Below are positions 1-5,929 of a stretch of 5,929 nucleotides of DNA, one piece after another. The DNA lies in NCBI GenBank assembly GCA_017959485.1, contig JAGDAM010000059.1:1-5929 (forward strand), given 5' to 3'. The translations under genes and the position numbers were made by a program. Source of the DNA: Clostridia bacterium. GTDB lineage: Bacteria; Bacillota_A; Clostridia; Oscillospirales; CAG-272. Position 1 is the first letter of the stretch. Every line of letters starts with the position of its first letter. The notes under the pieces are model-generated. The model was not told where the DNA came from, ran no database searches, and saw only the letters and a list, made by a program, of their open reading frames with translations.

Positions 1-1813
1 ACTCGCCCCTGTTGGCAAAGGCGTAGTAGGGGATCAGACGCAGCGAAACAGGCTTGATTTCGGGCGGAAACCGCCGCGCGTCTGCGTACAGTCCTCCGCT
101 TCCATCCGCGCTCAGCAGTTCAGCCCCGACTCTGAGCGCGGGAAGTCCGGTATCCGGGCCGTCAGAGTCATCGGCGGCGTCAAAATCAGCCGGGAGCCTG
201 ACCGCCGCGAGATCTAACCGGTTGTCAACGCCTTCGGCGCAGTAAACGACAGGTCCGCGTTCGACGCAGATCTTTCCGACGTCCCGCGAGACGCGGCTGT
301 CGGATCTGACCGGGAAGGGCGTCATATCGAGTTCGAGAATAATCTCTCCGGCTCCGTCGGTTTCGGCGTAGCCGTTTTTCATTTCGTATCCGCGGCTGAG
401 CGTAAACGACCGGCACCAGCCGGGGATCCTCAGCCGGACGCGCGCGAATCCGCGAGGGCGGATGACTATCCTCCCTGTGCGCGGATAGTCGGTATCGACC
501 AGACACCCGCGCTCTCCCGCGTCGAGAACCGAACCGCAGTACTGATCAATTATCAGAGTATCGCCTCCGTCGCGGAAAATATATCCTCCCGCAGACGCGA
601 GAAAACGGTTAATATTTGGAGGGCAGCAGGAGCAGGAAAACAGCTCTGGGCGCTGGGTCAGCGGAAATCTGCGGGCTCCCCTGTCACTCGAAAAATGCTC
701 CGAAAGGGTTATTTCAAGCGGATTTTCGTAGAAAAAGCCCTTCCCGTCGAGCGACAGGCCAGACATGATTCCGTTGTAGAGGGCGCGCTCGACGACGTCC
801 GCGTATTTTCCGGAATCACGCAGGGCAGCCATCCTTGCGGCAAAAAAGCACAGACCGACGGCGGCGCAGGTCTCGGTGTACGCCTCGGCGTTCGGCAGAT
901 CGTAAGGAACGGTAAACGCCTCTCCGATATTTGTCGAGCCGATGCCTCCGGTGACGTACATCTTTCTTTCGGTGATGTCTTCAAAAAGCGCGTCGCAGGC
1001 GGCGGCAAGTTCCGCGTCGCCGGTTTCGAGCGCCGCGTCAGCCATCGCGGAGTACAGATAGACGGCGCGTACGGCGTGCCCGCGTGCCTCGGTCTGGCGT
1101 CTGACCGGAAGATGCGACTGATTGTAGTCGTAGTTTTTGGGCGGCTTTCCGGGAACCTCGCGCGGCCCCTCCGCAATCCGGTCGGGTTCGTTCGCCCCTC
1201 TCTGATCGAGGAAAAAGGTCGCAAGGTCGAGATATTTGCGCTTTCCCGTAAAGCGGTAGAGCCGGATCAGCGCAAGTTCGATCTCCTCGTGTCCGGGAGT
1301 CGTGAAGGCGGCGCTTTTCTCTTCCGCAAACACGCGGCGGACAAGTTCCGCGTAATCTTCCGTCAGCGACAGAAATCTCGTCCTGCCCGTCGCCTCTGCG
1401 TATGCCACCGCCGCCTCGATCAGATGCCCGCAGCAGTAGAGCTCGTGCCGGCTGCGGTCGGTAAAACGCGAAGAGGGCTCAACCGTCAGATAATAGCTGT
1501 TGAAATATCCGTCGGGCCGGCGGTTCCGTTCAATCATGTCGATAACGCCCTCGACCTTCTCTTCGAGAAAAGGGTCGCGGGCGTCCTTCAGTATGTAAGC
1601 CGCCGCCTCCATCCACTTGGCGACGTCGCTGTCCCAGAAAATGTGCGGCTTCCCCGGCTGTCCCTGCCGCCAGTCGCACCCGAAAGCGGCGAAACGTCCG
1701 CTTTCGGCAAATCTTTCGTATACGGCCCTCATCGTAACGTCGCGGTTGAGCCGCTGACGCCGGGCGAGCAGACCGTCCGTAAGTTTAACGTTTCCGTATC
1801 CGAAATATCTCAT
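1..1813 (-). CDS. GH127-family beta-L-arabinofuranosidase (DUF1680), C-terminus cut by left edge
   Basis: The frame from ATG at 1813 stays open for 604 codons to the left edge. GH127 proteins usually have about 640-660 residues, so only a short C-terminal piece is missing. The family are retaining exo-enzymes that release L-arabinofuranose from arabino-oligosaccharides, using a zinc-bound cysteine nucleophile. Residues match those I recall for Bifidobacterium HypBA1: H123 (HELY), H175 (GHEEIE), H246 (GHAVRA), general acid/base E298 (GEAF), zinc ligands E314 and C316 (ETC), and C396-C397 in CSCCPPN, C396 being the likely nucleophile. The 123-175, 246-298 and 298-314 spacings (52, 52, 16) equal those in HypBA1. 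An (alpha/alpha)6 barrel should cover roughly residues 10-400, followed by beta-sandwich domains with the family-like stretch ERGPVVYCAEGVDN. No signal peptide is visible, so it is probably cytoplasmic. GGAG lies 8 bases before the ATG, just after the ktrA stop, suggesting cotranscription. GH146, a related family, is the main alternative. Confidence 0.95.
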   Translation of the reverse strand, partial: MRYFGYGNVKLTDGLLARRQRLNRDVTMRAVYERFAESGRFAAFGCDWRQGQPGKPHIFWDSDVAKWMEAAAYILKDARDPFLEEKVEGVIDMIERNRRPDGYFNSYYLTVEPSSRFTDRSRHELYCCGHLIEAAVAYAEATGRTRFLSLTEDYAELVRRVFAEEKSAAFTTPGHEEIELALIRLYRFTGKRKYLDLATFFLDQRGANEPDRIAEGPREVPGKPPKNYDYNQSHLPVRRQTEARGHAVRAVYLYSAMADAALETGDAELAAACDALFEDITERKMYVTGGIGSTNIGEAFTVPYDLPNAEAYTETCAAVGLCFFAARMAALRDSGKYADVVERALYNGIMSGLSLDGKGFFYENPLEITLSEHFSSDRGARRFPLTQRPELFSCSCCPPNINRFLASAGGYIFRDGGDTLIIDQYCGSVLDAGERGCLVDTDYPRTGRIVIRPRGFARVRLRIPGWCRSFTLSRGYEMKNGYAETDGAGEIILELDMTPFPVRSDSRVSRDVGKICVERGPVVYCAEGVDNRLDLAAVRLPADFDAADDSDGPDTGLPALRVGAELLSADGSGGLYADARRFPPEIKPVSLRLIPYYAFANRGE

Positions 1814-1827
1814 CTTTGGGGCTCCGA

Positions 1828-2481
1828 TCAGCCGGTAATCCGGTCTATGTCGGCCTGTCTGGCCATGACGACTATATGCTCGTCGGCATTGAAAACGTAA
1901 TCCGGCGCGGGCATCATCGAAATGACTCCGTTTCTCTTGACAGCGAGAATGTTGATATTATACTCCTGACGGATGGAAAGCCCGGCGATGGTGTTTCCCA
2001 GCCAGCGGCGGTTGGGTTCAATCTCGAGGATAACGTACTCCTCGTCAAGTTCGATGTAGTCGAAGATCGCGTTGTTCGACTCCCGTACGGCAATCTTCTC
2101 GGCGACTTCCTTTTCGGGATAGATGACTTCATCCGCGCCGTTGCGAAGCAGGAACTTTGCCTGGACGTCCTGCTCGGCCTTGGCGATGACCTTTCGCGCT
2201 CCGAGTTCTTTGAGCAGAGAGGCGATCTGGATGCTGTTCTGGAAGTTTCCTCCGATGCAGACGAAGCAGGCGTCGAAATTATGGATCCCGAAGCTCCTCA
2301 GCACCTTCTCGTCGCAGCAGTCGCCCACCTTTGCCGAAACGACGTAGGGGAGCAGATCCTCTACCGCCTCGGGGCGGATATCGACTATCATCATCTCCGC
2401 GTTTTTCCGCTCGGAAAGCTTCAGGCAGAGCTGGTGGCCGAAGGTTCCCATGCCTATCAAAAGAAAGGATTTGTTTTTCAT
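1828..2481 (-). CDS. ktrA: KtrA-type potassium uptake regulatory subunit (TrkA/RCK)
   Basis: This 217-residue protein is close in length to Bacillus KtrA (about 222). It should form the cytoplasmic ring that gates the KtrB channel subunit in response to bound nucleotide. The N-terminal RCK domain (about 4-123) is a Rossmann fold with GMGTFG at 10-15 and D34 at the end of the second strand, placed to contact a nucleotide ribose. YPEKE at 121-125 matches the PEK segment of KtrA, where a glutamate is reported to bind an activating cation; E123 would be the equivalent. An RCK_C domain (about 135-217) follows; in Gram-positive relatives this domain can bind cyclic di-AMP, but I cannot tell that here. 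The ATG at 2481 is chosen because GGAG lies 7 bases upstream and the KtrA-like sequence begins there; the frame extends upstream to 2703 but that part only overlaps ktrB. The stop is TGA, 14 bases before the GH127 start. ktrB ends 29 bases upstream. Confidence 0.95.
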   Translation of the reverse strand: MKNKSFLLIGMGTFGHQLCLKLSERKNAEMMIVDIRPEAVEDLLPYVVSAKVGDCCDEKVLRSFGIHNFDACFVCIGGNFQNSIQIASLLKELGARKVIAKAEQDVQAKFLLRNGADEVIYPEKEVAEKIAVRESNNAIFDYIELDEEYVILEIEPNRRWLGNTIAGLSIRQEYNINILAVKRNGVISMMPAPDYVFNADEHIVVMARQADIDRITG

Positions 2482-2510
2482 CTCAGTACTCCAGTCATTT
2501 TGGAAGTTGT

Positions 2511-3851
2511 TCAGCCGACGTTTATCGACTCGGTGGGATAGGTCACCGGAGGACGGGCCTTTTTCTCCATCACGGCGAGCGCGAAGGAGACGCTTCCGAC
2601 CCTTCCGATCAGCATAAGCAGGCAGATTATCAGCCGTGACAGCGGCAAAAGATCCCGGGTGACGCCGGTGGTCATACCGACGGTTCCGACCGCCGAGAAG
2701 CATTCAAAGAGAAGGTCGCGAATCGCAATCGGCTGCAGAGCTCCGATTGCCATCGCGCCGGTGATTACTGCGAGTATGTTGCCGCATACAACGTAAAGCG
2801 CGGACTTGAGGTTTTCCTCCGACAGGCGCCTGCAGAATATCGAGGCGTGCTGCTTGCTGCCGGCGCCGGCAAAGGCAAACGCGAGCAGTACGACGACCGA
2901 GGTCGATTTTACTCCGCCGGCGGTCGAGCCGGTGCCGCCGCCGATGAACATCATCACGTAGGTTAGAATAAGCGAAGGCGTTGACAGCGCGGCGGTGTCG
3001 GTGGTGTTGAAACCGGCCGTCCTCGGAGTCACGGCGTCGAAGAGCGCGGTGAGAATTCGCTCGCCGAGCGGCAGCCCCGCTCCGGTGGCGTTGCGCTCAA
3101 ACAGGAAAAAGAGCGCCGCTCCGCCGAAGGTGAGAACTAACGAGGACGCCAGTACGATTTTGCTCTGAAGCCGGTATCTTCTGAGTTTCAGCCCGTGCCT
3201 GCGGACGTCGTCCCAGACGACGAAACCGATACCCCCGACGGTAATCAGTCCCATCAGGGTGAGATTTACGAGCGGATCTGCCGAATAATCGCAGAAAGAA
3301 ATATATTCGTTTCCTTTTCCGAGCAGATCGAATCCGGCGTTGCAGAACGCGGATATCGAGTGGAAAAACGACATCCAGAGTCCCCTGCCGAATCCGAACT
3401 CGGGAATAAACCTGATAGAAAGAAGCGCCGCGCCCGACAGCTCGAAAATCACGGTCCCGGTGAGGATCATCTTCGTCATGGCGACGATCCCGCCTATCGA
3501 CGAGGTGTTGATGCTCTCCGACATGATCTGCCGCTCGCGCAATCCGATCCTCTTGCCGAACGCAAGATAGACGAAGGTGACGAAGGTCATGATTCCGAGC
3601 CCGCCGGCCTGGATCAGTATCAGTATTATCGCCTGCCCGAAGAGCGACCAGTGGGTTGCGGTGTCGCGCACCACAAGTCCGGTCACGCAGGAGGCGCTGG
3701 TCGCGGTGAACAGCGCTTCGGAGAACGGCGTCGCGTGTCCGTCGGCGGACGCCGCCGGAAGAGTCAGAAGAAGGGTGCCGGCGGTGATAAGCAGCACGAA
3801 CCCGAGCGCAATTATCTGCGTATGCGACAGTCGAATTTTCAGCTTGCCCAT
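2511..3851 (-). CDS. ktrB: KtrB-type potassium transporter membrane subunit (TrkH family)
   Basis: This is a 446-residue integral membrane protein of the Trk/Ktr/HKT superfamily, almost the length of Bacillus KtrB (445), that imports potassium, often with sodium dependence. Four M1-P-M2 repeats are visible through their filter loops: SCVTGL (G58), FCNAGF (G173), PRTAGF (G280) and GTVGMT (G392). Having glycine at all four filter positions is typical of potassium selectivity. The segment GGGTGSTAGGVK (304-315) matches the intramembrane gating loop in the third repeat, and GRVG (R417) matches the conserved arginine of the last helix. The C-terminal YPTESINVG resembles the end of B. subtilis KtrB. 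The shorter N-terminus and companion RCK gene favour KtrB over proteobacterial TrkH. A GTG three codons upstream (3860) is in frame but lies within the ribosome binding site, so ATG 3851 is preferred. It is the first gene of the ktrB-ktrA-GH127 set. Confidence 0.96.
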   Translation of the reverse strand: MGKLKIRLSHTQIIALGFVLLITAGTLLLTLPAASADGHATPFSEALFTATSASCVTGLVVRDTATHWSLFGQAIILILIQAGGLGIMTFVTFVYLAFGKRIGLRERQIMSESINTSSIGGIVAMTKMILTGTVIFELSGAALLSIRFIPEFGFGRGLWMSFFHSISAFCNAGFDLLGKGNEYISFCDYSADPLVNLTLMGLITVGGIGFVVWDDVRRHGLKLRRYRLQSKIVLASSLVLTFGGAALFFLFERNATGAGLPLGERILTALFDAVTPRTAGFNTTDTAALSTPSLILTYVMMFIGGGTGSTAGGVKSTSVVVLLAFAFAGAGSKQHASIFCRRLSEENLKSALYVVCGNILAVITGAMAIGALQPIAIRDLLFECFSAVGTVGMTTGVTRDLLPLSRLIICLLMLIGRVGSVSFALAVMEKKARPPVTYPTESINVG

Positions 3852-3858
3852 ATTCGGC

Positions 3859-3865
3859 ACCTCCT
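3859..3865 (-). promoter_or_regulatory. Strong Shine-Dalgarno site of ktrB; decides its start
   Basis: The minus strand reads AGGAGGT here, 7 bases before the ATG at 3851. The in-frame GTG at 3858-3860 shares bases with this site, so it is unlikely to be the start. This removes three residues from the longest possible ktrB frame. Confidence 0.85.
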
Positions 3866-3883
3866 TTCTTTTCCGCGCGGATT

Positions 3884-3901
3884 AATTGCCAATATACAAT
3901 T
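3884..3901. repeat. Short imperfect inverted repeat in ktrB leader, possible operator
   Basis: The plus strand reads AATTG, eight bases, then CAATT (3884-3888 and 3897-3901). It lies between the candidate promoters and the ktrB ribosome binding site, where a repressor could act. The arms are only 5 bp and AT-rich, so chance is a real possibility. I recognise no specific regulator consensus. Confidence 0.25.
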
Positions 3902-3911
3902 ATACTGTAAT

Positions 3912-3940
3912 ATGTTATCACAAACGGCGCTTCTTGTCAA
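3912..3940 (-). promoter_or_regulatory. Candidate sigma-A type promoter for the ktrB operon
   Basis: On the minus strand a perfect -35 TTGACA (3935-3940) is followed by a 17-base spacer and TAACAT (3912-3917), a 4/6 match to TATAAT. The spacer ends in TGA, giving an extended -10 (TG one base before the hexamer). Transcription would begin near 3905, leaving a leader of about 50 bases before the ATG, too short for a ydaO-type riboswitch. A perfect TATAAT also sits at 3899-3904, but its 17-base-upstream -35 (CCGTTT) is poor, so it is the weaker candidate or a second start. Confidence 0.6.
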
Positions 3941-3958
3941 GAAAAACAGGAAGCGCCG
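3922..3958 (-). terminator. Probable rho-independent terminator of the amino-acid ABC operon
   Basis: In the minus-strand transcript CGGCGCTTC (3950-3958) pairs perfectly with GAAGCGCCG (3925-3933), a 9-bp GC-rich stem. After one mismatch, three more pairs close an 8-base loop (3938-3945). TTTGT follows the stem, so the U tract is short and termination may be partial. It lies about 40 bases after the ATPase stop codon. The -35 box of the candidate ktrB promoter falls inside this hairpin. Confidence 0.6.
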
Positions 3959-3997
3959 CGTATTATTAACGTTGCTGTATAAACCGGTTTCCGGGAT

Positions 3998-4738
3998 TCA
4001 GTCTCCGAGAAATCTCGACAAAAACTCCCTGGTCCTCGGCAGTTTGGGATTTCCGAAGAGTTCATCCGGACTTCCCTCCTCGGCTATGACGCCGCCGTCC
4101 ATGAAGATGACCCGGTCGGAGACGTCGCGCGCGAAGGCCATCTCGTGCGTCACGACGATCATGGTAAAGCCGGCTTCGGCAAGCCGCCGCATGACCGAGA
4201 GAACCTCTCCGACGGTTTCGGGATCGAGCGCAGACGTCGGTTCGTCGAAAAGGATCACGTCGGGAGACATCGCGAGAGTTCTGGCGATGGCAACCCTCTG
4301 CTTCTGACCGCCCGAGAGCTGCGACGGACGGGCGTTTACGTATCCCGCAAGTCCAACCTTCTCGAGATATCCGAGCGCGGTCTTCTCCGCCTCTTCCCGG
4401 GATCTTTTCAGGACTTTTTCCTGTCCGACGGTGCAGTTGCGGAGCACAGTCATATTGTCGAAGAGATTGAAGGACTGGAAGACCATACCGACTTTAGTGC
4501 GATACTTCGACAGGTCGAACGACGGAGTCAGGACGCTCTTTCCGAGATATTTCACGTCGCCGCCGTCGGGTGTTTCAAGCAGATTGATGCATCTGAGCAT
4601 CGTGCTCTTTCCGCTGCCCGACGAACCGATAACGCTTACGACCTCCCCGCGGCTGACGTCGAGCGAGATTCCCTTCAGGACCTCCACGCTGCCGAAGGAT
4701 TTGCGAAGGCCGGAGACTTCGATGATTTTATCTTCCAC
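3998..4738 (-). CDS. Polar amino-acid ABC transporter ATP-binding protein (GlnQ/HisP family)
   Basis: This 246-residue ATPase is the usual length for GlnQ/HisP-type proteins that power uptake of polar amino acids; it sits on the inner membrane face as a dimer. All nucleotide-binding motifs are intact: Walker [10 protein letters not shown] (38-46), Q-loop Q88 in VFQSFNLF, signature LSGGQ (141-145), Walker B VILFDE (161-166) with E166 as the catalytic glutamate, D-loop SALD (169-172) and switch histidine H198. The C-terminal NPK..RTREFL resembles the family end NPKHERTRQFL. The start codon is GTG, with GAGGG 8 bases upstream, and it overlaps the permease end by 11 bases, which suggests translational coupling. 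It is the last gene of the operon, followed by a terminator-like hairpin. The substrate cannot be read from the ATPase; glutamine, arginine, histidine or cystine are all possible. Confidence 0.97.
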   Translation of the reverse strand: MEDKIIEVSGLRKSFGSVEVLKGISLDVSRGEVVSVIGSSGSGKSTMLRCINLLETPDGGDVKYLGKSVLTPSFDLSKYRTKVGMVFQSFNLFDNMTVLRNCTVGQEKVLKRSREEAEKTALGYLEKVGLAGYVNARPSQLSGGQKQRVAIARTLAMSPDVILFDEPTSALDPETVGEVLSVMRRLAEAGFTMIVVTHEMAFARDVSDRVIFMDGGVIAEEGSPDELFGNPKLPRTREFLSRFLGD

Positions 4739-5504
4739 TTCGGCCGCCCTCTTTCTTCAGGTGAATCTCCGCATCGGGATCGCTCTGCGAGCCGCAGATT
4801 ACGTAAGTGTCCGAGCCGTCCATCTTCTTTTCGATAAAGCGCATAAGCCGCGATACCGTGAAAGTCAGGATAAAATAGATGATCGCGCAGATTACGTAAG
4901 CGGGAACGAACTTGGCGTAAGCGCCTCCGGCCTGCTTGGAAATAAACATCAGCTCGGTAATCGAAATGACGCTTAAAACCGAAGAATCCTTGATGTTTAC
5001 GACAAACTCGTTGCAGACCGACGGCATAACGTTGCGCAATGCCTGAGGCAGTACCACGAGGCGCATCGTCTGCATATGCGTCATGCCGATCGACGCGGCG
5101 CCCTCGGTCTGTCCGCGGCCGACCGAGATGATCCCGCCGCGGACGATCTCCGCCATATAGGCACCGGTGTTTACCGAGATGATAATCAGCGCCGACACAA
5201 GATTCGGAAGCCCGAGTTTGATAAACAGACTGTAGTGGATGATCAGCGCCTGCACCATCATAGGCGTTCCGCGGATTATCTCGACGTACGCGCCGGTAAG
5301 AAAGCCGACGACGGCCGACAGTATCTTTTTGGGTTTCGGATCGGACGGACGGACCGGCACCGTTCTCAATATCGCGATCAGCAGGCCGATCAGAAGGCCG
5401 ACCGCCGTTCCGACGACCGCCATAACGAGGGTGTTGACGGTCCCGAACAGGAACTGCTTCCAATATTCGGAGACCATCCGCTGCATCCATTGAAACAGGT
5501 TCAT
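4728..5504 (-). CDS. Polar amino-acid ABC transporter permease (HisM/GlnP family)
   Basis: This 258-residue inner-membrane permease belongs to the His/Glu/Gln/Arg/opine family. The N-terminal signature runs from [13 protein letters not shown] through a first hydrophobic helix (about 19-46). IRGTPMMVQ (77-85) is the family motif in the next helix region. The EAA loop that docks the ATPase is visible at about 134-153 (EGAASIG to VVLPQ), and further helices follow to about residue 218. Two additions are noticeable: a charged, proline-rich loop at about 48-60 and a hydrophilic tail of about 35 residues after the last helix. The ATG at 5504 gives the correct family N-terminus, but I see no good Shine-Dalgarno sequence before it. 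The gene lies 41 bases after the binding-protein stop and overlaps the ATPase. As the only permease visible it probably forms a homodimer. Confidence 0.95.
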   Translation of the reverse strand: MNLFQWMQRMVSEYWKQFLFGTVNTLVMAVVGTAVGLLIGLLIAILRTVPVRPSDPKPKKILSAVVGFLTGAYVEIIRGTPMMVQALIIHYSLFIKLGLPNLVSALIIISVNTGAYMAEIVRGGIISVGRGQTEGAASIGMTHMQTMRLVVLPQALRNVMPSVCNEFVVNIKDSSVLSVISITELMFISKQAGGAYAKFVPAYVICAIIYFILTFTVSRLMRFIEKKMDGSDTYVICGSQSDPDAEIHLKKEGGRSGR

Positions 5505-5545
5505 ATTACTTTGCGGGTAAAGATTTGCGGATATTCAGCGCGTTT

Positions 5546-5929
5546 TCAGTCCTCTGCGGGCTGGCGTGCGATCGCGGCGTCCATCAGCGCCTCTTTGTCG
5601 GCCTTCGTGAGCGAAGCGATGACTTCGTTGATCACGGGAGTGAGCGAGCTTCCTTTGCGGATTCCGACGGAAATCGAGGACTCCGCGGGGTCGCAGGTAA
5701 AGCCCTGTCCGTCAGCGAATTCGACAAAGGCGAATTCGGGGTTGGAGGCGACGGCCGAAACTGCGCCCGGTTTCTCGCAGATATAAGCGTCGATGGCTCC
5801 GCTCGAAAGCGCCTGCATCAGCGCGGCAAAGTCGGCGAGAGCGGTCTGCTTCTGCACGCCCGGAATCTGGTCTATAACTGTGTAGTGGAAGGTGTTCTGC
5901 TGAGCCGTCACCTTTGCACCCGTGAATCC
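5546..5929 (-). CDS. Amino-acid ABC transporter substrate-binding protein, C-terminal part
   Basis: The frame continues to the right edge, so only the last 127 residues are seen; signal peptide, lipobox and first lobe lie outside. Bacterial extracellular solute-binding protein family 3 captures an amino acid outside the membrane and delivers it to the permease. Family features are present: a start-of-lobe segment GFTGAKVTAQQNTFHY, then DQIPGV, a stretch LMQALSSGAIDAYICEKPG matching the usual region in which the chain crosses back between lobes, then FVEFADGQGF and the return strand SISVGIRKGSSL, ending in a typical C-terminal helix. GTG at 5911 is an internal valine codon, not a start. The ligand cannot be assigned without the first lobe, where most specificity residues lie. 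Its position before the permease and ATPase genes makes it the binding subunit of the same transporter. Confidence 0.93.
   Translation of the reverse strand, partial: GFTGAKVTAQQNTFHYTVIDQIPGVQKQTALADFAALMQALSSGAIDAYICEKPGAVSAVASNPEFAFVEFADGQGFTCDPAESSISVGIRKGSSLTPVINEVIASLTKADKEALMDAAIARQPAED

Noticed and set aside
695..1900. A 401-codon plus-strand open frame across the GH127 gene
   Set aside because: It is in exact codon register with the GH127 gene on the other strand. It stays open because the real gene rarely uses TTA, CTA or TCA codons. The translation is rich in R, G and V and shows no recognisable domain, while the minus strand carries clear GH127 residues.
1816..2541. A 241-codon plus-strand open frame opposite ktrA
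   Set aside because: It mirrors the ktrA codons in register. The minus strand encodes an intact Rossmann motif and RCK domains, so the plus frame is not a gene.
2482..2703. Longer ktrA start at 2703
   Set aside because: The extra 74 residues are basic and unlike any RCK protein, and they overlap the end of ktrB. The ATG at 2481 has a good ribosome binding site and matches the KtrA N-terminus.
3097..3921. A 274-codon minus-strand frame overlapping ktrB in another register
   Set aside because: It begins at or upstream of the promoter region and encodes an arginine-rich sequence without a domain. ktrB in the adjacent frame has all four filter loops.
3984..3994. Small CCGG-TTT-CCGG hairpin just after the ATPase stop
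   Set aside because: A 4-bp stem with a three-base loop and no following T run is too weak for a terminator. The hairpin at 3922-3958 is better.
3852..3997. A riboswitch or small RNA before ktrB, such as a cyclic di-AMP element
   Set aside because: The predicted leader is only about 50 bases and shows no conserved multi-stem fold. The one strong hairpin lies upstream of the predicted start and fits a terminator.
3195..4307. A 370-codon plus-strand open frame spanning ktrB, the intergenic gap and part of the ATPase
   Set aside because: It is antisense to two well-supported genes and crosses their terminator and promoter. Its composition is low in hydrophobic residues and shows no domain, so it is a by-product of codon bias.

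Overview
The window is ordinary bacterial chromosome, moderately high in GC by eye. All five genes read on the minus strand, so transcription runs from the right edge to the left. Shine-Dalgarno sites are mostly clear, and the KtrBA potassium system and polar amino-acid ABC cassette both resemble Gram-positive relatives. Together these suggest an anaerobic clostridial Firmicute, perhaps from a gut or rumen community. That placement is inference: no rRNA or other phylogenetic marker is present.

Right part (3998-5929): a polar amino-acid ABC uptake operon in the order substrate-binding protein (C-terminal part only, cut by the right edge), membrane permease, ATPase. The permease and ATPase genes overlap by 11 bases. 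A GC-rich hairpin after the ATPase is the likely terminator.

Middle (1828-3851): a two-gene potassium uptake operon. KtrB is the Trk/Ktr/HKT-type channel-like subunit with four selectivity-filter loops. KtrA is the cytoplasmic RCK gating subunit. The best promoter candidate for this operon has its -35 box inside the terminator hairpin of the ABC operon. The KtrB start is best placed at 3851, because a strong Shine-Dalgarno sequence covers the possible upstream GTG start.

Left part (1-1813): a long reading frame open to the left edge (604 codons) encodes a GH127-family beta-L-arabinofuranosidase (former DUF1680). Its predicted catalytic and zinc-ligand residues are all present. It starts only 14 bases after ktrA, so it is probably transcribed with the potassium genes, an unusual pairing.

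The genes seem to serve three separate jobs: amino-acid import, potassium homeostasis, and intracellular release of L-arabinose. I see no tRNA, rRNA, CRISPR array, insertion sequence, phage gene or defence module, and no gene-free stretch over 300 bases (the longest is about 146 bases, 3852-3997). I did not find an undescribed system. The points most worth a second look are the ktrBA-GH127 linkage and the overlapping terminator and promoter.
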